Source of the DNA: Natrialbaceae archaeon Tc-Br11_E2g1
GTDB lineage: Archaea; Halobacteriota; Halobacteria; Halobacteriales; Natrialbaceae
DNA length: 14,028 nucleotides
Direction: 5' to 3'
NCBI GenBank assembly: GCA_001564255.1
Contig: LKNC01000042.1
Location: 1-14,028, forward strand
The notes beneath the pieces are model-generated. The model searched no databases and was not told where the DNA came from. It saw only the letters and a program-made list of their open reading frames with translations. The translations under genes were made by a program, and so were the position numbers. Shown here piece after piece: positions 1-6,540 of this stretch; the first letter of the stretch is position 1; the number at the start of each line of letters is the position of its first letter.

Positions 1-1122
1 TGTCGCGGACACATCCCCCACCGGAGGGGAGTCGGCACCGGTCTGTGGGTCACTCCCGAACGCGCGCAGTGAGGGAACCCTCGAGGCGTGACCGCCCGCC
101 GCGATGAGTTCGAGGATCACCCGCGTCAGGTTCTCTTTCGTCTCGAGGTACGCCCGTCGTCGTCTCGCCCAGACGTCGGCGACGCCGTCGGCTTCGAGGA
201 GGGTCGTCGCCCGCTCGAGGACCGCCCCGAACTCGCTCTCGTTGTAGATCAGACCCCGTCTCTCGAGTTCGAGGAAGTTGCCCATATCCGATTCGCCGAC
301 GAAGGAGTTCGATCGGATCGCCGGGGTCCCGAGGAGGGCGGCCTCGGTGACCATCGTCTGGGTGTCGGCGACCAGCAGGGAGGCCTCGGCGAGGGCGTCG
401 TGGATGCGGGCGGGGTGCAGGTCGAACGGGCGGGCGGGAACGGCACCGAAGTCGAAGTCACCGCCCTCGTCGGAGACGAGCACCGTCGCCTCGCTCGCCA
501 GTTCGTCGATCAGTCGGCGGCGACGCTCGGGCGTGAGCCCCTCCTTGCCGACGTCGTGGTGGGAGCCAAAGGCGTTCAGCCGGACGACGACGTACGGCTC
601 GTCGGCCGTGAGTCCCAGCTCCGCTCTGATCGTCGGGTCCGGCTCGTAGATCTCGGGATGGAGGTACGCACACTCTTTGAAACTCGAGAACACGTAGTGG
701 TCGGGACAGAGCCGTTCGCGGAACGTATCCGGCGTGATGACCGCGCGAGCGAACGGCGTCGACACCGAGTGATCGAGCGAGGTCGCCTCGGAGTCGATGA
801 GCAAGACAGCGGGCGTGTCGAGAACCGCACCCGTATGGGCGGCGTACCCACCCATCCCGAAGATCAGGTCCGGATCGAACCGCCGGGCTCGAGTCATCGC
901 CCGGGCGTAGTGGGCGGGCAGGCGGGCGAGCAGTGAGCCCTTCGAGGTGCCACAGTAGCCGTAGACCTCGTGGGGCAGGTCGGTGTACTCGAGGATGTCG
1001 ACGGTGCAGCCGTAATCTCGCGCGAGAACGAGCGGGTCGTGGCCCGCATCGGCCAGTCGCGAAACGGCGTGTTTGTAGAGGTGTGCGTGTGCCGGCGTGT
1101 TGACGAAAAACAGGACCCTCAT
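1..1122 (-). CDS. DUF354-family glycosyltransferase-like protein (3' end outside window)
   Basis: Reading the minus strand from the ATG at 1122 gives 374 codons with no stop before the window edge, so the C-terminus is missing. The N-terminus (MRVLFFVNTPAHAHLYKHAV) and the segment around residues 179-191 (VVRLNAFGSHHDVG) match the DUF354 pattern, a GT-B fold family related to UDP-GlcNAc 2-epimerases and common in archaeal surface-glycan loci. A nucleotide-sugar binding region is suggested near residues 250-275 (ADTQTMVTEAALLGTPAIRS). There is no signal peptide or membrane segment, so the protein should be cytoplasmic. Residues beyond about 345 look like a low-complexity tail. The start is the first codon of the beta strand normal for the family and has a TATA-like element 30 bases upstream, fitting a leaderless transcript. 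The gene is divergent from the toroid gene at 1275. The sugar donor and acceptor cannot be told. Confidence 0.85.
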   Translation of the reverse strand, partial: MRVLFFVNTPAHAHLYKHAVSRLADAGHDPLVLARDYGCTVDILEYTDLPHEVYGYCGTSKGSLLARLPAHYARAMTRARRFDPDLIFGMGGYAAHTGAVLDTPAVLLIDSEATSLDHSVSTPFARAVITPDTFRERLCPDHYVFSSFKECAYLHPEIYEPDPTIRAELGLTADEPYVVVRLNAFGSHHDVGKEGLTPERRRRLIDELASEATVLVSDEGGDFDFGAVPARPFDLHPARIHDALAEASLLVADTQTMVTEAALLGTPAIRSNSFVGESDMGNFLELERRGLIYNESEFGAVLERATTLLEADGVADVWARRRRAYLETKENLTRVILELIAAGGHASRVPSLRAFGSDPQTGADSPPVGDVSAT

Positions 1123-1148
1123 CTCACAGAGACCACTCGTAGAGCGGG

Positions 1149-1156
1149 GTTTGTAA
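1149..1156 (-). promoter_or_regulatory. Possible TATA box for the DUF354 gene
   Basis: On the minus strand this reads TTACAAAC inside an otherwise GC-rich stretch. Its centre lies about 30 bases before the ATG at 1122, the spacing expected for a leaderless haloarchaeal gene. Support is positional and compositional only. Confidence 0.35.
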
Positions 1157-1238
1157 TCCCGTTCGTACCGGAGACGGTGGGTGGTCGTTACCGATACCGA
1201 CGACGCGACACGAAACTCCCGTGGGCCGAGTAGTCAGC

Positions 1239-1248
1239 CTATAATAAT
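1239..1248 (+). promoter_or_regulatory. TATA box for the toroid-GT4 operon
   Basis: CTATAATAAT stands out as the only AT-rich run in the divergent intergenic region. Its centre is about 31 bases before the ATG at 1275, which would give a transcript with almost no leader. The gap between the two divergent starts (1123-1274) therefore holds two back-to-back promoters. Confidence 0.55.
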
Positions 1249-1274
1249 GCGCCCGGATTGCCAGGTGTCCGTAG

Positions 1275-2558
1275 ATGGACTCTTCAGGACTCACCGGACC
1301 CAACACGACGACCACGCTCGAGGCCGGCCCGTCGCTTTCCCGCGAGGACCAACAGTCCCTCGAGGCCCTCGAGGCGACCCTCGAGTACGCCCGCCGTCGG
1401 GGGTACGCCGGACCCGACTACGGTGACGGGATGAGCAGCCGGTTACTCCAGGGTCTCCCGTTCGAGAACCGGTGGCTCAACCTCGTCGTCCAGGAACTCG
1501 TCAAGCGTGCGCCCGTGGACGTCAGACCGCTCTTTCGGGTCGAAACCCGTCGAAACTACAAGGGTGGGGCGCTGTTCGCGATGGCGAACCTGAACTATCA
1601 CGACATCGCTCGAGGCTTCGACTCCCGTCCGGCCGGCTTCGACCCCGTCGCCGAGACGACCGAACTGGCCGACTGGTTGCTCGAGGAACGCTGTCGGGGC
1701 TACAGCGGCTTCTGTGGCGGCCATCGTCACGAGATCCAACACCTCCACACCAAAGGTGTCCCGAACGACGCGGACATCGTCTCGACGACGTACGCCGTTC
1801 GGGCGCTGCTCTGTGCTTCCCACCTCGACCCGGAGTACGCCGAGGTCGCCCGGACGGCCGTCGACTTCCTGCTCGACGATCTGAACTACAGGGAGAGTCC
1901 AGAGGGGGCGAAGATCGACTACCACATGAACCACCCCGGGGACTCCTACACGCTCAACGCGGCCGCCCTGGGTGCGAGCATGCTCGTCGACCTCTACGCG
2001 TACTTCGGGGAAGAGGAGTTACGAGAACGCGCCAGAAAGATACTCGATCACGTCGCGGGGTGCCAGACCGAGCTGGGTGGGTGGCCGTACCGCGTCCCGG
2101 CCGACGCCTCCCACCTCTCGATGGACAGCCACCACAATGGCTTTATCATCGAATCGTTCGGACGCTACCGGGACGTGACCGGTGACGACCGCTACGCGGA
2201 CGTCCTCGAGGCCGCGCTGGCGTTCTATCGTGACGTGCTCTTCGAGACCGACGGGACACCGAACTTCGACGAGACGAACGCCTACCCCCGGGACGTCCAC
2301 GCCAGCACGCAGGGCGCGCTCGTGTTCACCCGCGAGGGCGACCTCGAGTTCGCCCGCCGGATCCTCGAGTGGGTCGGGGAGAACCTCGCCGCCGGCGAGG
2401 GCAGGTACTACTACCGAAAACATCGATTCCACACCAAACGGGTGGTGCTCATGCGGTGGTGTCAGGCCTGGATGTCGTACGCACTCTCTGAGTACCTGCT
2501 CGCACGCACCGGCGTCCCGCGATCGCCGGGGGCAGCGCGACTCGAGGGTGGGCCATGA
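1275..2558 (+). CDS. Alpha/alpha-toroid protein, possible glycan epimerase, lyase or hydrolase
   Basis: This 427-residue soluble protein is built of paired helices, as seen in (alpha/alpha)-barrel enzymes acting on polysaccharides, such as the C-terminal domain of glucuronyl C5-epimerases. Helical repeats run from about residue 170 to 410. Conserved-looking His/Asp/Tyr patches are GFCGGHRHEIQHLH (145-158), DYHMNHPGDSYTLNAAALG (215-233), MDSHHNGFIIESFGRY (283-298) and the terminal RWCQAWMSYALSEYLLAR (394-411). There is no signal peptide or membrane segment, so it probably acts in the cytoplasm on a nucleotide- or lipid-linked glycan. It starts almost at the predicted transcript start and overlaps the following glycosyltransferase by ATGA at 2555-2558, so the two should be co-translated. 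Haloarchaeal relatives usually carry uninformative or misleading names. The fold call is fairly secure; the reaction is inference. Confidence 0.75.
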   Translation: MDSSGLTGPNTTTTLEAGPSLSREDQQSLEALEATLEYARRRGYAGPDYGDGMSSRLLQGLPFENRWLNLVVQELVKRAPVDVRPLFRVETRRNYKGGALFAMANLNYHDIARGFDSRPAGFDPVAETTELADWLLEERCRGYSGFCGGHRHEIQHLHTKGVPNDADIVSTTYAVRALLCASHLDPEYAEVARTAVDFLLDDLNYRESPEGAKIDYHMNHPGDSYTLNAAALGASMLVDLYAYFGEEELRERARKILDHVAGCQTELGGWPYRVPADASHLSMDSHHNGFIIESFGRYRDVTGDDRYADVLEAALAFYRDVLFETDGTPNFDETNAYPRDVHASTQGALVFTREGDLEFARRILEWVGENLAAGEGRYYYRKHRFHTKRVVLMRWCQAWMSYALSEYLLARTGVPRSPGAARLEGGP

Positions 2559-3727
2559 ACCGGGTCGACGCCGGTGGGGCGACGACTCGAGGGGGCGGGA
2601 CCCCCTCCGGGAGACGGGGAGGCGGAGGGGTCTCCACCTCTGGATCGGCCGAGGCCGAAACCCCGCCGGAGGCGACGTGCGTGCTCGTCGTCAGCGGTCT
2701 CTCACGGAAAAACGCCCGTCACTTCGGTCCACTGGCCGACGTCGCCGACGAGGTGACGCTGGTCACACTCGACCCCGAGTGCACGATCGACGGGGCGCGA
2801 TACGTTCCGGTCCCCCGAATCGGTCCCCGCGTTTTCCGAATCCTCGTCCTGTTTTTTCTCGCTCTCTACGAGGGCTATCGCAACGAGTACGATGCCGTCG
2901 CGTCGATCTCGTTGGTCCCCTACGGCCTCTACGCGCTCGCGTTGCGGACCGTCTACGGCTACCCCGCTCACCTCGGAATCATCGGCATCGACCTCGACCA
3001 CCACGCCCACCAGTGGTACGGCCCCCTTCCGAGGGCGGCGTTTCGCCGGTTCGACGCCGTCTCCGTCCCCGGCCGAACCCACGCGCACGAACTCGCCGAC
3101 ATGGGGGTCCCCGAAGACCGAATCGAGATCCTGACGAACGCGATCGACGTCGAAACCTACCGGCCCCTCGAGGACGCCAAACAGAGCGAGTACGACCTCG
3201 TCTGGGTCGGTCGCTTCAGCGTTGAGAAAGCCCCCCTGCGGTTCGTCGAGACCCTCGCGGAACTCGAGGCTCGAGCGCACGCCAGTGAGGTCCGGGCAGT
3301 GATGGTCGGCGACGGTCCACTGCGATCGGACGTCCAGGCAGCCCTCCACGAGGCGGGCCTCGACGACTGCGTCGACCTCCCTGGCTGGGTCGACGAGCCG
3401 GCGGAGTACTACCACCGCGGCGAGGTCTTCGTGCTCACCTCGAGACGCGACGCGTTCCCGCTCGTGATGGTCGAGGCGATGGCGACCGGGCTCGTGCCCG
3501 TCGTTCCTCCGGTCGGTTCGATCCCGGACGTGATCGCGGACGGCGAGAACGGCCTGCTCGTCCCCGACCGGGAACCGGAGACGTTCGCCGCGGCGATAGA
3601 GCGGTTGCTCGCCGACGACACCTCCCGACGGGCGATCGGCCAGCGGGCGGCGGCCACCGGCAAGGGGTTCTCCCTCGAGCGGGCTGGCGAGGACTGGCGA
3701 GCGATCCTCGAGACGCTCACGTCCTGA
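2555..3727 (+). CDS. Glycosyltransferase family 4 (GT-B fold)
   Basis: The 390-residue frame has the two Rossmann halves of a GT4 enzyme. The N-terminal half starts at about residue 43 (VLVVSGLSRKNARHF). The C-terminal half begins near YDLVWVGRFSVEKAP (213-227) and continues with VGDGPLRSD (251-259), the donor-site motif SRRDAFPLVMVEAMATG (296-312) and NGLLVPD (332-338). In the EX7E motif the first acid is Asp299 and the second Glu307. A hydrophobic stretch near 93-105 could form a membrane-touching patch. The protein should transfer a sugar from a nucleotide donor to a lipid-linked glycan on the cytoplasmic face. The ATG overlaps the upstream stop (ATGA). The first 42 residues are Gly/Arg/Thr-rich and unlike the family, so an alternative GTG start at 2681, with GGAGG at 2668-2672, is credible. 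Confidence 0.88.
   Translation: MNRVDAGGATTRGGGTPSGRRGGGGVSTSGSAEAETPPEATCVLVVSGLSRKNARHFGPLADVADEVTLVTLDPECTIDGARYVPVPRIGPRVFRILVLFFLALYEGYRNEYDAVASISLVPYGLYALALRTVYGYPAHLGIIGIDLDHHAHQWYGPLPRAAFRRFDAVSVPGRTHAHELADMGVPEDRIEILTNAIDVETYRPLEDAKQSEYDLVWVGRFSVEKAPLRFVETLAELEARAHASEVRAVMVGDGPLRSDVQAALHEAGLDDCVDLPGWVDEPAEYYHRGEVFVLTSRRDAFPLVMVEAMATGLVPVVPPVGSIPDVIADGENGLLVPDREPETFAAAIERLLADDTSRRAIGQRAAATGKGFSLERAGEDWRAILETLTS
2599..2632 (+). repeat. GC-rich hairpin within the GT4 leader or N-terminal extension
   Basis: GACCCCCTCCG at 2599-2609 pairs with CGGAGGGGTC at 2623-2632 with one bulged C, leaving a 13-base loop. It lies between the ATG at 2555 and the alternative GTG at 2681. If the later start is used, it sits in a short intercistronic leader; otherwise it is inside coding sequence. 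Confidence 0.5.
2668..2672 (+). promoter_or_regulatory. Shine-Dalgarno-like GGAGG before the alternative GT4 start
   Basis: GGAGG followed by CGA lies 8 bases before the GTG at 2681, where the family's first beta strand begins. It could decide the start in favour of 2681, giving a 348-residue protein. GGAGG-like runs are common by chance in this G-rich stretch. Confidence 0.35.
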
Positions 3728-3728
3728 T

Positions 3729-3833
3729 ACTGCCGGAGAACACGGTTCACACTCGGTTGCACTCGAACGGCCGTCGCCGCTGGCAGCGGGCCGTGAGACG
3801 CGATCGAGTGTTCAGTGACGTTTCTCCGGCAGT
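3729..3833. repeat. 105-base long imperfect inverted repeat (hairpin)
   Basis: The outer arms are a perfect 12-base inverted repeat: ACTGCCGGAGAA at 3729-3740 and TTCTCCGGCAGT at 3822-3833. Inside are a second helix (3750-3760 with 3800-3810, 11 pairs if two G-U pairs are allowed), a third (ACGGCC 3767-3772 with GGCCGT 3789-3794) and an inner CCGCT/AGCGG hairpin at 3777-3789. The element begins two bases after the GT4 stop codon and ends 36 bases before the next TATA box. It could be a terminator-like RNA structure or a relic of a small non-autonomous mobile element. No target duplication or poly-T tract is visible. Confidence 0.8.
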
Positions 3834-3868
3834 GTGACCGATAGAGGTCCGTTACTGTCAGGTAGCGA

Positions 3869-3876
3869 TTAAATAA
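3869..3876 (+). promoter_or_regulatory. TATA box for the FemAB-like gene
   Basis: TTAAATAA is the one AT-rich block in the gap. Its centre is about 35 bases before the ATG at 3907, predicting a leader of roughly ten bases. It suggests the gene is transcribed separately from the GT4 operon. Confidence 0.55.
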
Positions 3877-3906
3877 CGAAACCGGACGACGTTCGACTCG
3901 GCCTGT

Positions 3907-4923
3907 ATGGACGTCGAACGGATCGGACTCGAAGAGTGGGGCGAGGCACTGCCAGCGGACGGCTACGAACTGTTTCACGAACCCGAGGCGCTGGCGGTCC
4001 TCGAGAGACACACCGACGGGCAGTTACAGCTATTCTGTGCGTACAAGGGCGGCCAGGCCGTCGGCATGGTCCCGGTGTTCGTCACCGATCGCGGGGTCGG
4101 CCGAACGATCCTCACCCCGCCACTTTCCTCCGGCGTTCCCCGGCTCGGGCCGATCGTCGACCCGAACAGCCCCAAACGACGGAAAGGCGAACGGATCAAC
4201 GCCGAACTCGTCGACCACGTCGTCGACGAACTCGAGGCCGACAGCCGGACGACGCTCTTTCGGATGGTGTGCCCGCTCGAGTACGACGACCCCCGCCCCT
4301 ACCGCTGGCGCGAGTTTACGCTCTCGCCGGAGTTCACCTACGTGGTCGACCTCGAGGGGACCGACCTCGAGAGCGTGATGGCGGGGTTCAGCAAGTCCCT
4401 TCGCAACGAGATGCGTCGACTCGACGACCTCGACGTCGAGATCGGTCTCGAGGGCGTCGACGCCGCCATGCGCGTCTACGACGATGTCGTCGGACAGTAC
4501 GAGGCCCACGACGATTCGCCGCCGATGAGTCGGGCACTCCTCCGGGATCTGCTCGTGGAACTCCCCGAGGACCGCTGGAGTGTCTACGTCGCTCGAAGCC
4601 CCGAGGGCGAGTACCTGAGCGGGATCATCACACTCCACTCGCCGGACCTCGCCTACTACTGGCAGGGTGGGGTCGCGGCCTCCTACGAGAACGTGAGCGT
4701 GAACAACCTGCTCCACCGGGCGATCCTCGAGGATCTGCTCACCGAGCCGGCCTACGAGTCCGTCACCGGCTACGACCTCGTGGGCGCGAACACCGAACGC
4801 CTCTGTGAGTACAAAAGCAAGTTCAACGGCGAGCTTCGGCCCTACTACGTCGTCGAGTCGTCGGGCCTCGAGATGTCACTGGCGAAGTCGGCCTACCAGC
4901 GAGTGGCTGGTTCGCTCAAGTAG
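3907..4923 (+). CDS. FemAB/BioF2-like (GNAT-fold) acyl- or aminoacyl-transferase
   Basis: The 338-residue protein has the double-GNAT layout of the FemAB/BioF2-like family (the PF13480 type). The marker segment FSKSLRNEMRRLDDLDVEI (161-179) corresponds to the family's basic helix. The second half shows YVARSPEGEYLSGIITLH (227-244), YYWQGGVAASYENVSVNNLLH (about 250-270), GYDLVGANTE (288-297) and YKSKFNGELRPYY (302-314), where relatives have a Gly/Lys/Phe-rich end. There is no signal peptide or membrane segment. In bacteria such proteins move amino acids from tRNA to peptidoglycan, or acyl groups in polysaccharide loci. Archaea of this kind have no peptidoglycan, so modification of a sugar amine or a surface precursor is a reasonable inference. 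It starts just after its own promoter. Its last 48 bases overlap the end of the convergent ATP-grasp gene. Confidence 0.82.
   Translation: MDVERIGLEEWGEALPADGYELFHEPEALAVLERHTDGQLQLFCAYKGGQAVGMVPVFVTDRGVGRTILTPPLSSGVPRLGPIVDPNSPKRRKGERINAELVDHVVDELEADSRTTLFRMVCPLEYDDPRPYRWREFTLSPEFTYVVDLEGTDLESVMAGFSKSLRNEMRRLDDLDVEIGLEGVDAAMRVYDDVVGQYEAHDDSPPMSRALLRDLLVELPEDRWSVYVARSPEGEYLSGIITLHSPDLAYYWQGGVAASYENVSVNNLLHRAILEDLLTEPAYESVTGYDLVGANTERLCEYKSKFNGELRPYYVVESSGLEMSLAKSAYQRVAGSLK
4876..4923. other. 48-base tail-to-tail coding overlap
   Basis: The FemAB-like stop TAG is at 4921-4923 on the plus strand. The ATP-grasp stop (TCA on plus, TGA on minus) is at 4876-4878. Both C-termini are therefore read from the same 48 bases. 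Neither tail contains catalytic motifs. Confidence 0.85.
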
Positions 4924-6177
4924 CCGTTTCGCTGCAGTTCGGCGCGTTCCCTTCCGTCCCGCGCCGGCGCTGCGTTCGGGCGCTTTGAACGCGTCGTAGG
5001 CGTTCAGCATGTCCCGTACGAACGGCCCGAGGTCGTCCGTCCGGAGGTAATCAAAGCGCGGATGTTCGTAGAGAGACCGCGCCACGTCCACCAGGGCGTC
5101 GGAAAAATCGGGTCGGTCGACGATCTCGATGTCCTCGAACAGGATCGACCGCAGGTACAGCAGTTCCCCGCGTAGCAGGTGCCCGGCCATCCCTGCCTCG
5201 TACTCGTGGTCGATCAGCTCCGGACTGTCGTGTGCCATCAGCCAGTAGTAGTACGGGAAATCAGCACCCGTCTGGACGGAGAACGGAAGCGACGACCAGA
5301 ACCTCGGGTTGACCTCCATGAGTTTGAACTCGCCGTCCTCATCTCGCAAGAACTCGACCATCGCGACCCCGTGCCAGTCGATCGCGTCGAGCACCGCCCG
5401 GCCGGCCTCCTCGAGTGCCGGAATCCGGACCGACTCGCGAAAGGCACTCGGCCCGCCGGCGTAGCTGTACCCCCGCCGCTGTCGGTGCTGGAAGGTCGCG
5501 AGCGCCTCGCCGTGGTCGTAGACGGCGAAAAAGCCGTACTCGTCGGGCGTCGGCACGTACTCCTGGACCAGCGGAACGTGGCCCATCTCCGCCCGGAGGG
5601 CCTCGACGTCCGGTCTGACGCCGGGACGGAGATACTTCGTGGTCGGGGGGTCGACGATCCGGTCGGACGGACAGTCGACGTACTCGTCGGCGAGGACGCA
5701 GTATCGCGACTTCACGATCCACTCTCCCTCCCAGTCACCGCCGTCCTCGAGGAGTCGGGTCTCGGGGACGGGGACGCCGACTCGCTGTGCGGTGTCGAAG
5801 AGCTCGACCCGATCCTGCGCGCGAGTGAGCGTCTCGAGGTCGGGCCAGGGCGTCGTGACGTGTTCGGCGAACGCGGATCTGTCCCTCGCGAGGACGTAGA
5901 CGTCGACGTCCCGGACTGGGACGATCGTCGCGACGTCCGGGCGCATCGCGATCGAGAGCAACGCGTCCCTGTAGGCCTCGAGGTTCTCGTACGGAGAGGG
6001 GACGACCACCGACTCCTCACAGTAGTTCGACCGGAACGCCGGCGTCGACTCCTCTTCGGAGAGTGCGATCGTCCTGATTCCGCGTCTTCCGAGCGACCGG
6101 AGGCAGGCGACCGAACTCGGTGGTGCGATCGCCGGGACGGCGACCGACCGGCCTGGCCCCCAGCGGGTCGCAGTCAT
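4876..6177 (-). CDS. ATP-grasp family carboxylate-amine ligase-like protein
   Basis: The 433-residue protein has an ATP-grasp layout. The N-terminal preATP-grasp part (about 10-110) includes PSSVACLRSLGRRGIRTIAL (20-39). The ATP-binding region has Lys156 in EWIVKSRYC and the hinge VQEYVPT (204-210). The metal/phosphate residues are Glu275 in VEFLRDEDG and Glu288/Asn290 in LMEVNPRFW (287-294). It lacks a signal peptide. The family activates a carboxylate as an acyl-phosphate and joins it to an amine or similar group; relatives resembling CarB or PylC domains appear in surface-polysaccharide loci. The substrate is unknown. The ATG at 6177 is the first good start in this frame; no in-frame ATG or GTG was found in the 75 bases upstream. 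A basic C-terminal tail (residues 401-433) overlaps the FemAB-like gene end on the other strand. Pairing with an acyltransferase suggests amide decoration of a glycan, which is inference. Confidence 0.85.
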   Translation of the reverse strand: MTATRWGPGRSVAVPAIAPPSSVACLRSLGRRGIRTIALSEEESTPAFRSNYCEESVVVPSPYENLEAYRDALLSIAMRPDVATIVPVRDVDVYVLARDRSAFAEHVTTPWPDLETLTRAQDRVELFDTAQRVGVPVPETRLLEDGGDWEGEWIVKSRYCVLADEYVDCPSDRIVDPPTTKYLRPGVRPDVEALRAEMGHVPLVQEYVPTPDEYGFFAVYDHGEALATFQHRQRRGYSYAGGPSAFRESVRIPALEEAGRAVLDAIDWHGVAMVEFLRDEDGEFKLMEVNPRFWSSLPFSVQTGADFPYYYWLMAHDSPELIDHEYEAGMAGHLLRGELLYLRSILFEDIEIVDRPDFSDALVDVARSLYEHPRFDYLRTDDLGPFVRDMLNAYDAFKAPERSAGAGRKGTRRTAAKRLLERTSHSLVGRLRQ

Positions 6178-6510
6178 GTCGGTAGCCGGGCTCCTCGAGT
6201 GGTGGCTTCCCGCAAACTGGCCCGACTCGCTTCCAGAACAGTGTAGACCGGCATACCGGGACGAATCGGGAGCGACGGGTTAGTTATGGATGCGATACCA
6301 GGGGGGGACGGTCCGGTAGTGAGGTGATACCCGTGGTGGCGATCCGGGTGGTGCACTCACGCTGGTGTCGGCGACGGCAACCGATCACGGTCCCGGAGTG
6401 TCCAGTTGTACCGACGTTTACGTTCCGGGGGTAGTGTGGGTCCCCCGACTGTAACGGTCCGAGAGACCGTCCCGAAACGTGTGGCAATGGTAACTAATAA
6501 GTAACAATAT
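6178..6510. other. Divergent intergenic region at the left/right block boundary
   Basis: No convincing gene is seen. On the minus strand, CATAACTAA at about 6280-6288 is a possible TATA box for the ATP-grasp gene, but it would give a leader near 80 bases. On the plus side there is a G5/C5 inverted repeat near 6427-6446 and a 6-base hairpin ACGGTC/GACCGT (6454-6459, 6465-6470) shortly before the promoter of the propeller gene. Either could be an operator. The drop in GC content becomes visible from here rightwards. Confidence 0.5.
6492..6503 (+). promoter_or_regulatory. TATA-like element for the propeller operon
   Basis: AACTAATAAGTA sits in an AT-rich island (6490-6510) within GC-rich DNA. 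An archaeal start site about 26 bases downstream would fall near 6524, before the ATG at 6541 but after the GTG at 6511. That favours the ATG as translation start. Confidence 0.5.
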
Positions 6511-6540
6511 GTGATCAAAAAGCAAGACCGTTACACCCCA

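Noticed and set aside
88..936. 282-codon plus-strand open frame
   Set aside because: It is antisense to the DUF354 gene, Arg/Gly-rich, with no domain; the minus strand gives a clear family match.
2182..3225. 347-codon plus-strand frame over the toroid and GT4 genes
   Set aside because: The product is an Arg/Ser/Pro-rich shadow typical of high-GC DNA, and both overlapped genes have recognisable domains.
3729..3833. Calling the hairpin an insertion-sequence remnant outright
   Set aside because: No transposase fragment or convincing target-site duplication is visible (GTCCTGAT left, GTGACCGA right), so it is left as a structured repeat.
3409..4011. 200-codon minus-strand frame spanning the 105-base hairpin
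   Set aside because: No domain is seen, it is antisense to the GT4 3' end and the FemAB-like start, and the composition is not haloarchaeal-acidic.
5179..6246. 355-codon plus-strand frame
   Set aside because: It is the mirror of the ATP-grasp gene, which carries the expected Lys, Glu and Asn motifs on the minus strand.
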